From: Alkalihalobacillus pseudalcaliphilus
GTDB lineage: Bacteria; Bacillota; Bacilli; Bacillales; Bacillaceae_D
Direction: 5' to 3'
Length of the DNA: 64,000 nt
NCBI GenBank assembly: GCA_001038565.1
Contig: LFJO01000005.1
Location: 75,217 to 139,216 of the forward strand
The notes under the pieces are model-generated. The model did not search any database and was not told the DNA's origin. It saw nothing but the letters and a program-made list of their open reading frames with translations. Positions 44,026-53,015 of the stretch are shown in pieces. A program made the position numbers and the translations under genes. The first letter of the stretch is position 1. Each line of letters opens with the position of its first letter.

Positions 44026-44200
44026 GCACCACCCCACAGGACGCCAGCATGATTTTCGGTAGCGACGAGCATACCGCTTCGAGGACAACATTAACGCCTC
44101 CACTTCATTTCGATGTCGTCATCTCGGTTTGAGGACAACAAAAATGGCTCTCCACGCTATTTCGTTGTCGTCACTTTTCTCTCCGAGTTATTGTTACTTC
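44026..44200 (-). repeat. Repeat fragment plus array 3 (two ~50-bp units)
   Basis: 44026-44078 is a fragment of the ~160-bp repeat (CCACAGGACGCCAGCATGAT, TTTCGGTAGCGACGAG). From 44081 two units of GAGGACAACA-N-ATTTCGATGTCGTCATCTC (period 50 bp) follow; the second is diverged. The ATTTCG-(A)TGTCG pattern matches array 2 read on the other strand (TTTCGTGTCGTTACTC), so the array family extends here. No gene is seen in 43864-44311. Confidence 0.6.
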
Positions 44201-44311
44201 CCGTCCTCACTTTTCCTACAACTTAGCTTCACTTTTTGCCAGATCCAAAAATTGTATAATGTAGCATCAGCTCCAAGATTTATTCAAAAAAGAAAAATAC
44301 CTTCAGACATA

Positions 44312-44340
44312 TTGAATAATTCTGATAATTGTAGTACAAT
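44312..44340 (+). promoter_or_regulatory. Sigma-A promoter of the T-box/leuA unit
   Basis: TTGAAT - 17 bp - TACAAT, about 20 bp before the start of the T-box leader. Confidence 0.75.
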
Positions 44341-44361
44341 AGTCAAAATATTTCATAAATG

Positions 44362-44620
44362 CGTTGATGAGGAGTAGTAGGAAATGTAGTGGATTAAGAG
44401 AGCTGTTGGTTGGTGCAAAACAGTCATACTTCATTCTGAACTCGCCTTGAAGTAGCTTCATTGAATCTCAGTAGATGAAGCCGGTCCCTTACCGTTACTT
44501 AAGGAGGTAAAAGGATTATTCCTTTACTATCTGAGTGCACACAAATGTGTGAATAAGAGTGGTACCGCGTAGGATTTCAAGTCTTTCGTCTCTTCCAAGG
44601 AGACGGGAGGCTTTTTATAT
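44362..44620 (+). ncRNA. T-box leader, leucine specificity
   Basis: Contains the T-box core AGAGTGGTACCGCG (from about 44557) and the AG-rich stem I start GATGAGGAGTAGTAGG. The specifier loop CTGAACTCGCC gives codon CTC (44441-44443) for Leu. A terminator hairpin (CGTCTC / GAGACG core extended with G-T pairs, then TTTTTATA) lies at 44578-44620. Uncharged tRNA-Leu would favour antitermination and expression of the downstream 2-isopropylmalate synthase. Confidence 0.92.
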
Positions 44621-44692
44621 GTCTCGGTGACGAGTTAATAGAGAAAAGCTTTTCACCAAATACAAAATGCTTGAAGGGGAGAGTGTTAAAAA

Positions 44693-46378
44693 ATGAAAAA
44701 TGTAAGTAAATATGAGCGAGGTTATTTCCTTCCACCAGTTACAAGTAATGAATGGATGAAAAAAGAGTACATTGATGCACCACCTATTTGGTGTAGTGTA
44801 GATTTACGTGATGGCAATCAAGCATTAATCATTCCAATGAGTTTAGAAGAAAAGCTAGAGTATTTTCAGCTACTGGTCGATGTGGGTTTTAAAGAAATAG
44901 AAGTAGGATTTCCAGCCGCTTCTGAAACTGAATATGCTTTTTTAAGAGCGTTAATCGAGCAGGAATTAATTCCTGATGATGTGAAAATACAAGTTCTGAC
45001 ACAATCAAGGGATCATATAATTGAAAGAACATTCGAAGCATTAAGAGGGGCAAAAAAAGCCGTGGTCCACTTGTATAACTCGACATCTGTTGCTCAGCGA
45101 GAACAAGTTTTTAGAAAACCAAAAGAGGATATTATTGAAATTGCTGTTTCTGGTGCAAAGCTTATTCAAGAATGTGCTGCAAAAACAGAAGGCAATTTTC
45201 AGTTTCAATATTCACCAGAAAGTTTCACTGGAACGGAGATGGAGTTTGCTCTAGCGATCTGTAATCGCGTCCTCGATGTCTGGCAACCATCAGCGGAAAA
45301 TGAAGTCATTATTAACTTGCCTGCAACGGTATCCATGTCAATGCCACACGTTTATGCGAGTCAAATTGAGTATATGTCAACTCACTTAAAATATCGTGAA
45401 CACGTCATTGTGTCCGTTCATCCTCATAATGACCGTGGTACGGGGGTGGCGGATGCTGAACTAGGGATGTTAGCTGGGGCAACACGAGTTGAAGGAACGC
45501 TATTTGGAAATGGGGAAAGAACGGGCAATGTTGATATCGTAACGTTGGCTCTAAATATGTATTCGCATGGTGTTAACCCAGAACTTGATTTTGGAAAAAT
45601 TTATCAAATTAGAGATGTATACGAGCGATTAACAAGAATGAGAGTACCGCAAAGACATCCATATGCAGGAGAACTTGTTTTTACGGCTTTTTCTGGCTCG
45701 CATCAGGACGCGATTGCTAAAGGCATGGCATACCGTGAAGAAAAGCCAAAGACAGCTTGGAGTGTGCCTTATTTACTCATTGATCCAAAAGATATAGGTA
45801 GAGAGTATGAAGGAGACATTATTCGTATTAACTCACAGTCTGGTAAAGGTGGAATTGGTTACATTCTGAAGCAACATTACGCCTTGGATTTACCAAAAGA
45901 GATGAGGGAAAGCTTCGGTTATGCGGTGAAGGATGTTTCCGATAAAAAGCACGCCGAGCTTCAGCCTGAAGAGATTTATGACATTTTCTTTGAGAACTAT
46001 GTGAACATCACCAATCCGATCGAATTTTTAGGTTATACATTTGTTAATTATGATGATTATCAAACGATTATCCGTATTAGCGAGGATGGAGTAGAGAAGG
46101 AATTAGTGGGAAGTGGTAACGGTCGTTTGGACGCAATTAGTCAAGCATTACAAAAGCACTTAAATATTGACTATTCTAATCTTATTTACAGAGAGCATGC
46201 ATTAGAAACAGGCTCTGAATCACAAGCCGTATCTTACGTAGGTGTTTCTGATAAACATGGACAGCTACATTGGGGTTGTGGACTTGACCCAGATATTATG
46301 ACATCTTCGGTAAAGGCATTATTTGGCTGCATTAATAAGTTAGTACGTGTCGGAGAGCAAAAAGAAGTATCGAATTAA
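44693..46378 (+). CDS. leuA: 2-isopropylmalate synthase (long, LeuA2-type)
   Basis: A 561-residue enzyme that condenses acetyl-CoA with 2-ketoisovalerate, the first committed step of leucine synthesis. HMGL-like barrel motifs: WCSVDLRDGNQAL near residue 34, SVHPHNDRGTG and VEGTLFGNGERTGN. The C-terminal ~130 residues form the leucine-binding regulatory domain. WMKKEYIDAPPIWCSVDLRD and total length fit the type II (LeuA2) form. It stands alone, without leuBCD, under a leucine T-box. ATG after GGGGAG. Confidence 0.92.
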   Translation: MKNVSKYERGYFLPPVTSNEWMKKEYIDAPPIWCSVDLRDGNQALIIPMSLEEKLEYFQLLVDVGFKEIEVGFPAASETEYAFLRALIEQELIPDDVKIQVLTQSRDHIIERTFEALRGAKKAVVHLYNSTSVAQREQVFRKPKEDIIEIAVSGAKLIQECAAKTEGNFQFQYSPESFTGTEMEFALAICNRVLDVWQPSAENEVIINLPATVSMSMPHVYASQIEYMSTHLKYREHVIVSVHPHNDRGTGVADAELGMLAGATRVEGTLFGNGERTGNVDIVTLALNMYSHGVNPELDFGKIYQIRDVYERLTRMRVPQRHPYAGELVFTAFSGSHQDAIAKGMAYREEKPKTAWSVPYLLIDPKDIGREYEGDIIRINSQSGKGGIGYILKQHYALDLPKEMRESFGYAVKDVSDKKHAELQPEEIYDIFFENYVNITNPIEFLGYTFVNYDDYQTIIRISEDGVEKELVGSGNGRLDAISQALQKHLNIDYSNLIYREHALETGSESQAVSYVGVSDKHGQLHWGCGLDPDIMTSSVKALFGCINKLVRVGEQKEVSN

Positions 46379-46389
46379 TTAATCGTGAG

Positions 46390-46416
46390 GAGGCATCCAC
46401 TTTGGGTGTCTCTTTC
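46390..46416 (+). terminator. Terminator after leuA
   Basis: GAGGCATCC and GGGTGTCTC pair (two G-T) with a 5-nt loop, then TTT. Confidence 0.6.
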
Positions 46417-46568
46417 ATATTCTTTACCATAAGTTACAAACAGGTACGTGGTGAGATAAATGTGGGGAAGAGGTTGATTTTTAGAGGGAAATTTGGTTAA
46501 ATAGTTAGGTATATTTTATACAAAAACGGAACACCAATCTGCGTTTGGATGGTCTGTTGGTTTAATCT

Positions 46569-46596
46569 TTGGTGCTAAAAGTAGCGCCTTTTTGTA
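46569..46596 (+). terminator. Possible small terminator upstream of trhO
   Basis: GGTGCT / AGCGCC (one G-T) with a 6-nt loop and TTTTT. Lies ~65 bp before the TrhO gene; may attenuate it or be fortuitous. Confidence 0.35.
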
Positions 46597-46659
46597 CGTA
46601 ATTAGTACAAGAACAGTTAGAAATATTATACAAAGAGGAAATCGTAAGGAGGCAACATC

Positions 46660-47643
46660 ATGAGTAACAAACCGATGCGTGTACTTCTGTATTATTTTTA
46701 CACAACGATTGAAAATGCAGAAGATTTCACAGAAAAGCACTTGAAATTTTGTAAGGAATTAGGCATTAAAGGACGTGTCCTTATTGCTGATGAGGGGATT
46801 AACGGGACTGTTTCTGGTACAGTTGAGCAAACGGAGGCTTATAAAGCTGAGCTAGAGAACGATCCACGCTTTCATGGAATTGTCTTTAAAGAGGATGAAG
46901 AGGAAGAGCATGCCTTTAAAAAAATGCATGTACGATATCGTCCTGAGCTAGTAACGCTACGCCTTGAAGATGATGTTAATCCATTAGAATTAACGGGTAA
47001 CTATCTAAGCCCTAAAGAATTCTATGAGGCGATGCAAAATGAAGATACGGTAGTTATTGATGCAAGAAATGATTATGAGTTCGATTTAGGTCATTTCCGT
47101 GATTCAGTTAGACCTGATATTCGCAGCTTTAGGGAGCTACCTGATTGGATTCGAGATCACAAAGAGCAATTTGAAGGCAAAAAAATCTTAACCTATTGTA
47201 CGGGTGGAGTTCGTTGTGAAAAGTTTTCAGGGTGGTTAAAACGCGAAGGCTTTGATGATGTGAGTCAGTTACATGGTGGAATTGTTACGTACGGTAAGGA
47301 TCCAGAGGTTCGAGGAAAGTTATGGGATGGACAATTATATGTATTTGACGAACGAATAAGCGTACCTGTTAATCAAGTCGATCCAGTGATCGTAGGTAAA
47401 GATCATTATGATGGAACACCTTGTGAACGCTATGTGAATTGTGGTAATCCAGAATGTAATAAACAAATCCTAACATCAGAAGAGAATGAGCACTTCTATA
47501 TGCGTGGATGTTCAGATGAATGCCGCGTACACCCAAGAAATCGTTACATTGTTGAAAATAAAATGTCTGAAGAAGAGGTTGAAGAAAGATTAACCAAAAT
47601 TGAGGAAAAAAGATCCGGTGAAGTTGCTTACGAGCAAGTGTAA
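46660..47643 (+). CDS. trhO: TrhO-like rhodanese-domain tRNA uridine-34 hydroxylase
   Basis: A 327-residue protein: N-terminal acylphosphatase-like region ([28 protein letters not shown]), central rhodanese domain with active-site Cys in [11 protein letters not shown], and C-terminal Cys-rich zinc region ([26 protein letters not shown]). This is the UPF0176/TrhO family, which in E. coli and B. subtilis makes 5-hydroxyuridine at tRNA position 34. ATG after AAGGAGG. Confidence 0.93.
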   Translation: MSNKPMRVLLYYFYTTIENAEDFTEKHLKFCKELGIKGRVLIADEGINGTVSGTVEQTEAYKAELENDPRFHGIVFKEDEEEEHAFKKMHVRYRPELVTLRLEDDVNPLELTGNYLSPKEFYEAMQNEDTVVIDARNDYEFDLGHFRDSVRPDIRSFRELPDWIRDHKEQFEGKKILTYCTGGVRCEKFSGWLKREGFDDVSQLHGGIVTYGKDPEVRGKLWDGQLYVFDERISVPVNQVDPVIVGKDHYDGTPCERYVNCGNPECNKQILTSEENEHFYMRGCSDECRVHPRNRYIVENKMSEEEVEERLTKIEEKRSGEVAYEQV

Positions 47644-47683
47644 AAATCGAGCTCAAGAGTGTCTAAATCTTATACAGGATAGC

Positions 47684-47714
47684 AAAAGGCAGGATACACA
47701 GTTCTGTCTTTTTG
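47684..47714 (+). terminator. Terminator after trhO
   Basis: AAAGGCAG and CTGTCTTT pair (one G-T) around a ~12-nt loop, then TTTTTG. Confidence 0.6.
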
Positions 47715-47877
47715 TTATTCCACGAAGTACACATTCATAAAAAGTATGCTTTGCCCTTTGTCTGGTGGCTTTTTATTCATAAACGATTTTGAGTATTTTT
47801 ACATTGTGTCATAGCCCCGAGGCTTTTTGGATATTGCTCCTAAGAGCGGATTCCAAAAAGATTCAGCATATCACGTA

Positions 47878-48180
47878 AACAGCCACCCCGCGAAGGACGC
47901 GGAGCATGATTTTCGGGAGAGGCAAGTAGAACTTCGCAAATAATCATCAGATCACTTTCATACAAAACCCACATAGGAAAGCCGATTGACTTCGGCTCCA
48001 ACAAGATGAAAGTAATGGCGACTTTTTAAACAGATGGCACGTTTAAAACTCGATCACCATTAGGAGTCGGCTGAACTAGCAGGGAGCACGTCCTGTTAAG
48101 GACATTTATCACGAGATGGATGTCCAGCTAACTTCAAGGCACAAACTATCACCCATAAGTACACTTTCGTACAAAATCAA
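47878..48180 (+). repeat. Mosaic dispersed repeats with hairpin copy C
   Basis: 47880-47935 is a 3' fragment of the ~160-bp repeat (GACGCGGAGCATGATTTTCG). Hairpin copy C follows at 47955-48012 (CTTTCAT ... AGCCGA/TCGGCT ... ATGAAAG). From 48055 a module matching 4325-4470 holds GGACAT...ATGTCC and ends CACTTTCGTACAAAA. No gene is seen in 47644-48405. Confidence 0.7.
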
Positions 48181-48405
48181 TGCTAGATTATCTACGTCCT
48201 AAATGTATGAAAATACAAATCTGATAACTAGGAATTTAATTCCAACGTACAAAAAATAAATCACGTAAAGCGATATTACATTATATTTTTACTGATAAAT
48301 AGGAAATTTTAAAATAAATAGTAAAAAAATAGTGTGGATAAAGTCCTAGTATGTTATCTTAATAATAAGTGCATGTTTATTCTAAATTAATGAATAGGTG
48401 ATAGT

Positions 48406-50205
48406 ATGGAGCTGTTAGCTCGGATGATTAATAACCAAAATATATTTATCCATGCTTGGCCAGATTATGTACAAACTAGCATTAGTTTTACCTCACTAGT
48501 GAATGGGTTATTTGTAGTACAAATTATACCTGCTTTATTAGTAATCTGTGCTATGTTTTACCTATTAAAATATCATCTATGTCCCAAAGTCATTCATGAA
48601 TTAGATGAATTACAGTGCGAGGTAATTAACTCATTTGAATATGGGTTAATCATTACAGATGACCATGAACAGGTTATTCATACGAATGATGTTTTTAATC
48701 ACATACTCCAACAACTTGGTAGAGAAGCACCTGAGGATCTCACTGAACTAGATCCAAACTTAGTAGACTTTGAATGTTCAACTATTGATATTCAATTAAA
48801 ATCAGCGACTAAAGAAATGCTTATCCGTGTTACCAAACAAAAAGCGGTGATTAATCATCAAATAAGACATATTTGGCTCTTTCTTGATATTACAAAAAAT
48901 AAGCAGTTAGAATCAGAACTACGTCATATGGCTTTTCATGACCAGCTCACAAAGCTACCAAATCGCCATTATATTGATGAAAAAATAAATGAATCGATTC
49001 GTTTAAATAGAAAAATATCCTGTTTACTTTTGGATATAGACCGGCTGAAGTTTACCAATGATTCTTTTGGTCACCTAGCGGGCGATCAATTGCTCATTCA
49101 GCTTTCAAATCGTTTTAGGAAAGTGATTAGTGACGATGATATTCTAGCCAGGATTGGTGGGGATGAATTTGTTATTATAATATTTGATGAGCGAGTTCAA
49201 GAGATTGAAGCCATTGCTGATGCTTGCATTTCTCAGGTTAAAACGCCTTTTATTATAGCCAATCAGAGAATTAGGGTTACATTAAGCGGTGGGATTAGTT
49301 GTTATCCAGATGATGTCACAAGTGCTGATGAATTAATTCGAATCGCAGATTTTGCTACTTATGATGCTAAGAAAGCAGGAAAAAATCAAATTTCGTTCTT
49401 TAATGCAACAATTGAAAAGGAAGTTAGGCGAAGACTTCTTATGGAAGAACTTTTACATACGGCTTTAGAAGCAGATGAATTTTATCTTGTATATCAAACG
49501 AAAGTCGATTTAGTAACCGAGAAAATTAAAGGGACAGAAGCGTTACTTCGCTGGAAAAGCCCTGAATTAGGGCAAATTTCCCCTGGTGAATTCATAACTG
49601 TCTTAGAAGAGTCTGGACTTATTATCGAAGTAGGCGATTGGGTATTAAAACAAGCGTGTATACAATGGTCAGCATGGCAAAGGTTAGGTATGTCACCAAT
49701 TCTAATGGCTGTTAATATTTCACCAATACAATTTACTAATGATTCATTTATTGATGATTTGAAGCTGATTATTGCTGAGACTGGTATCGATCCGAATTAT
49801 TTGGAGCTAGAGATTACGGAATCATCAGCGATAGCTTATACGGATGAAACGATAGAAAAACTAAACGCCCTCAAAAATATGGGAATTAAAATGGCGTTAG
49901 ATGATTTTGGTACAGGATATTCCTCTTTTAAACATTTAAATGAACTTCCTTTAGAAATGTTAAAAATTGACCGCTCCTTCCTAAAAAATTTATTAGGTAA
50001 TCAAGCTCAAGAAGCGATCGTTCGTTCCATGATTCAATTGGGTCATAATATGAACCTCCGTGTCTTAATGGAAGGAGTGGAGGAACAAGCCCAAGTTGAC
50101 TGGTTAAGAGGAGAAGGTTGTGATTGGGTACAAGGTTTTCTATTTAGTAAACCTGAAAAGCCTGAAATTGTTACGAAAAAACTAATAGGTCAGTTTGCAG
50201 GGTGA
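48406..50205 (+). CDS. Membrane GGDEF-EAL protein (c-di-GMP turnover)
   Basis: A 599-residue protein. Hydrophobic segment ~30-55, PAS-like region ~68-165, GGDEF domain ~170-335 with intact GGDEF (251-255), and EAL domain ~345-597 with EAL at 378-380, EITES and LALDDFGTGYSS-type loop. The allosteric RxxD site before GGDEF is SxxD (S242), so product inhibition is probably lost. Both active-site signatures are intact, so it may make or hydrolyse c-di-GMP. Monocistronic with its own terminator. Confidence 0.92.
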   Translation: MELLARMINNQNIFIHAWPDYVQTSISFTSLVNGLFVVQIIPALLVICAMFYLLKYHLCPKVIHELDELQCEVINSFEYGLIITDDHEQVIHTNDVFNHILQQLGREAPEDLTELDPNLVDFECSTIDIQLKSATKEMLIRVTKQKAVINHQIRHIWLFLDITKNKQLESELRHMAFHDQLTKLPNRHYIDEKINESIRLNRKISCLLLDIDRLKFTNDSFGHLAGDQLLIQLSNRFRKVISDDDILARIGGDEFVIIIFDERVQEIEAIADACISQVKTPFIIANQRIRVTLSGGISCYPDDVTSADELIRIADFATYDAKKAGKNQISFFNATIEKEVRRRLLMEELLHTALEADEFYLVYQTKVDLVTEKIKGTEALLRWKSPELGQISPGEFITVLEESGLIIEVGDWVLKQACIQWSAWQRLGMSPILMAVNISPIQFTNDSFIDDLKLIIAETGIDPNYLELEITESSAIAYTDETIEKLNALKNMGIKMALDDFGTGYSSFKHLNELPLEMLKIDRSFLKNLLGNQAQEAIVRSMIQLGHNMNLRVLMEGVEEQAQVDWLRGEGCDWVQGFLFSKPEKPEIVTKKLIGQFAG

Positions 50206-50206
50206 G

Positions 50207-50230
50207 AGGTCTCTTTTTGAGGCCTTTTTT
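50207..50230 (+). terminator. Terminator after GGDEF-EAL gene
   Basis: AGGTCTC and GAGGCCT pair (one G-T) around TTTTT, followed by T5. Confidence 0.78.
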
Positions 50231-50242
50231 CATAGTGATTAA

Positions 50243-50291
50243 TTGGTTGACTAGACCAAAAATATATGTAGTATAATGGTATATACCAATA
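50243..50291 (+). promoter_or_regulatory. Promoter with two GntR/NagR-type operators
   Basis: TTGGTTGACTAGACCAA (50243-50259) covers a TTGACT -35; TGGTATATACCA (50277-50288), a perfect palindrome, touches the TATAAT -10 (50272-50277). Both resemble the TGGTNTANACCA-like dre sites of NagR in B. subtilis. Suggests autoregulation of the downstream GntR gene. Confidence 0.7.
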
Positions 50292-50313
50292 CTATATAAG
50301 AGGGGGCTTTTTC

Positions 50314-51042
50314 TTGATAGATAAATCTTCACCATTACCCATATATTATCAAATTGAAGAACAGATAAAAGAGCAGATTATGAGTGGGATTTTAGAGCCT
50401 GGTGATATGTTGAGATCGGAAAGAGAGTATGCGGAATACTATCAAGTAAGTCGAATGACCGTGAGGCAAGCGATTAATAACCTTGTTAGTCTAGGACTGA
50501 TATACAAGAAAAAAGGTAGTGGAACTTTTGTTCAAGAGAAAAAAATAGAGCAGGCATTACATGGTTTAACGAGTTTTACAGAAGACATGCGCTCACGTGG
50601 TTTAACGCCGAGTAGTCGTTTGATAGATTTTTCAATTATTCCAGCAACCCAGGTAGTAGCTAAGGAATTAATGATTGAGGAACACACTCCAGTATATGAA
50701 ATAAAAAGGATTCGACTAGGTGATGATATCCCCATTGCGTTTGAAACGAATATCATTCCAGCTAATCTTGTTTTAGGTTTAACGGAAGAAATTGTGGCAA
50801 ACTCGATTTATAACTATGTGGAAAATAAATTAAAGTTGCACATTGGGAGTGCTACACAAGTAATCGAATCAGCAACTGCGACTAAAGCAGAAGCAGAGCT
50901 ATTAGATATCCCTAAACAAAGTCCAATCCTATTAATTGAGCGTAAGACGTTTCTGGCAAATGGAACACCACTTGAATTAGTTAAATCAAGCTATCGAGGC
51001 GATCGTTATAAATTTATGATCAATATCAATCGAAAATCATAA
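50314..51042 (+). CDS. nagR: GntR/HutC-family regulator, NagR (YvoA)-like
   Basis: A 242-residue regulator: winged helix (residues ~8-72; LRSEREYAEYYQVSRMTVRQ) and UTRA effector domain (~95-238). Length and motifs fit NagR, which represses GlcNAc-use genes and is released by amino-sugar phosphates. TTG start after AGGGGG. It is convergent with the SIS-nagB-nagA block, and operators of the same type occur before nagA. Confidence 0.88.
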   Translation: MIDKSSPLPIYYQIEEQIKEQIMSGILEPGDMLRSEREYAEYYQVSRMTVRQAINNLVSLGLIYKKKGSGTFVQEKKIEQALHGLTSFTEDMRSRGLTPSSRLIDFSIIPATQVVAKELMIEEHTPVYEIKRIRLGDDIPIAFETNIIPANLVLGLTEEIVANSIYNYVENKLKLHIGSATQVIESATATKAEAELLDIPKQSPILLIERKTFLANGTPLELVKSSYRGDRYKFMININRKS

Positions 51043-51044
51043 CG

Positions 51045-51436
51045 GCGACGTGAATGACGCACAGCATGATTTTCGGTCGCGATGATTAACGCTCTATGTT
51101 CGCACTTTCATACAAAACTCGCATGGCGAAGCCCAATTCACTTCGCTACCAACAAAGATGAAAGTAGGTTTTGGCACTTTAACTGTTGGCACTTTAATTA
51201 ATTAGTTTTTTTCATTCTCATTTTAAATGAATAGTGTTAGATTGTTTTGAGAACTTGAGAATGAGCAGTAACCCAGCGGACGAGTCATGCGGAGACTCCC
51301 ATGGGACGTAGTGGCAGAGCTGAGATCCAGCGGCGTAGCCGATTAGCTCAGCGCCACCCCATAGGACGCGGAGCATGATTTTCGGTAGCGACGAGTAGAA
51401 CTCCGCATACCAGCATTAAATAACTTCCATATAAAA
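51045..51436 (+). repeat. Dispersed repeats: fragment, hairpin copy D and a full ~160-bp copy
   Basis: 51045-51104 is a diverged 3' fragment (GACGCACAGCATGATTTTCG). Hairpin copy D is 51105-51164 (CTTTCAT, TGGCGAAG/CTTCGCTA, ATGAAAG). 51275-51436 is a full copy of the long repeat, opposite in direction to 13337-13495, with TCCCATGGGA, GCTGAG/CTCAGC and CGGC-GTA-GCCG stems. No gene is seen in 51043-51529. Confidence 0.75.
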
Positions 51437-51462
51437 ACCCGCACGTGAAATGCGGGTTTTTT
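51433..51462. terminator. Bidirectional terminator
   Basis: AAAACCCGCA and TGCGGGTTTT: perfect 10-bp stem, 7-nt loop, A and T tracts on both sides. Ends the minus-strand SIS gene unit and separates it from nagR. Confidence 0.88.
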
Positions 51463-51529
51463 GGCATTTCTGCCGTCTATAACTAACTATCTTAGGGGGA
51501 ACTATGATAGAAAGCACCAATAAGGTTGT

Positions 51530-52261
51530 TCAAAGCTTATCAATGAGCGGCTGGTATTTGGCAAGCAAGGCTTCATTATGCTCGGCTCCACCATCCACAT
51601 TACCGCTTCGAAAAATGGGAGGATTCACACCTAATTGTAAAAGTTGGTTTGTTGCTTCTACGATTAAACTATTCATAATCGCGATACCTGTGACAGAAGA
51701 GCCTGGTCCAACGCCAATACTTTCATTGTCGAATTGAATTAATGCGTCACCAACAGGAATATGATTATGAATCACCGTATCGACGACTTCCGATAGGTGG
51801 GAGCCAGTTGAATGTCTGGAGCTCTGTTGTTCCTTATAATAGATTGATGTAATACCTACTACGTGTGTCCCTTTATTTTTAGCATAAAGACTTACATCAA
51901 TGGGAACTGGGTTTCTTCCTGATGTAGAAGCGACTATTAGAAGATCTTTTTCGGTAAAATGAATGTCCTTTAGAAAAGTGAATGCAAAATCAGGATCCTT
52001 TTCAAAATCGGATGAGCGTGCACCACCTCGATGTAACATTAGGTCTTCGATTAGGACGGGATATATAGGAACAAGTCCGCCTGCTCTGTAAAACACTTCC
52101 TCAGCGAGCATGTGTGAATGCCCACAGCCAAACACATAAAGTAAACCATCATCGGCTAACGTATTTGCGATTTTTTTTGCTGTAGTTAAAATAACTTCTT
52201 TTTCATTGATTTCGATATCTTTCAGCAGGTTCTGAAGCTGCTGCAAATAGCGTGAAAACAA
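51530..52261 (-). CDS. SIS-domain sugar-phosphate protein (UPF0309-type)
   Basis: A 243-residue protein with one sugar-isomerase fold: FGCGHSHMLAEEVFYRAGGL near residue 43, VASTSGRNPVPIDVSLYAK (phosphosugar loop), and SSVTGIAIMNSLIVEA. UPF0309 SIS proteins resemble MurQ-type etherases and isomerases; the reaction here is unproven. TTG start eight bases after AAGGAG. It follows nagB by 13 bp in the nagA-nagB-SIS operon, pointing to amino-sugar phosphates. Confidence 0.85.
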   Translation of the reverse strand: MFSRYLQQLQNLLKDIEINEKEVILTTAKKIANTLADDGLLYVFGCGHSHMLAEEVFYRAGGLVPIYPVLIEDLMLHRGGARSSDFEKDPDFAFTFLKDIHFTEKDLLIVASTSGRNPVPIDVSLYAKNKGTHVVGITSIYYKEQQSSRHSTGSHLSEVVDTVIHNHIPVGDALIQFDNESIGVGPGSSVTGIAIMNSLIVEATNQLLQLGVNPPIFRSGNVDGGAEHNEALLAKYQPLIDKL

Positions 52262-52274
52262 TAGATTCACTCCT

Positions 52275-53015
52275 TTATACGGTTACGTGAGAAATATGCT
52301 TCAGTGCATCGCGGTCAGCGATGATGGTTACATTTGAATGCTTCTGCAAAATAGATGCAGGAAAAGCTTCACTGATTTCTGCATGTAAAAGTTGGTTAAG
52401 AGCTTCTGCTTTTCTCTCTCCAGATGCGAGTAGGACAATTTCTTTTGCTTGCATAATCGTATGAATACCCATTGTGATTGCCTCTTTAGGCACTTCATAA
52501 ATGTTAGAAAAATAGCGTGAATTCGCTTCTCTTGTTGAGTCGGTTAGTTCGATAACATGTGTGTGTGAATCAAAAGCAGTGCCTGGTTCATTAAAACCGA
52601 TATGCCCATTTTCTCCAATACCTAAAACTTGGACGTCAATACCACCGTATTGTTTGATTAGACGTTCGTAATTTTTGCACTCTTCTTCAATATTTGTTGC
52701 TAAACCATTCGGTAAATGTACGTGTTCATCGTTGATATCAATATGATCAAATAATGTTTTCCACATATATGAATAATAACTATTTGCGTCGTCCTTAGGA
52801 AGTCCTATATATTCGTCTAAATTAAAAGTTGTAACACCCTGATACGAGGTATGGTTATTTTTATGGTCATCAATTAATAAACGATACATTCCTTCGGGTG
52901 TGCCACCTGTTGCCATACCGAGTATAATAGCAGGATTATCCTGGACTTTTTTTATTAAAAAATGAGCAGCTTTTTCACTCATTTCTTGATAGTTGTTCGT
53001 TTCAATGATTTTCAT
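52275..53015 (-). CDS. nagB: Glucosamine-6-phosphate deaminase
   Basis: A 246-residue NagB, converting GlcN-6-P to fructose-6-P and ammonia. Motifs: ILGMATGGTPEGMYRLL, FNLDEYIGLP (catalytic Asp), GIGENGHIGFNEPGT with the ring-opening His, and VLLASGERKAEAL. Length equals B. subtilis NagB, without the allosteric C-terminal extension of the enteric enzyme. Start overlaps nagA by 14 bp, with AAGAGGTG upstream. Confidence 0.95.
   Translation of the reverse strand: MKIIETNNYQEMSEKAAHFLIKKVQDNPAIILGMATGGTPEGMYRLLIDDHKNNHTSYQGVTTFNLDEYIGLPKDDANSYYSYMWKTLFDHIDINDEHVHLPNGLATNIEEECKNYERLIKQYGGIDVQVLGIGENGHIGFNEPGTAFDSHTHVIELTDSTREANSRYFSNIYEVPKEAITMGIHTIMQAKEIVLLASGERKAEALNQLLHAEISEAFPASILQKHSNVTIIADRDALKHISHVTV

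Noticed and set aside
44129-44377. 82-codon plus-strand ORF before the T-box
   Set aside because: Runs through a repeat and the promoter of the T-box leader, without a binding site.
47369-47656. 95-codon minus-strand ORF over trhO
   Set aside because: Shadow of the conserved trhO coding frame; no independent signals.
51504-51737. 77-codon plus-strand ORF
   Set aside because: Antisense shadow of the SIS-domain gene.
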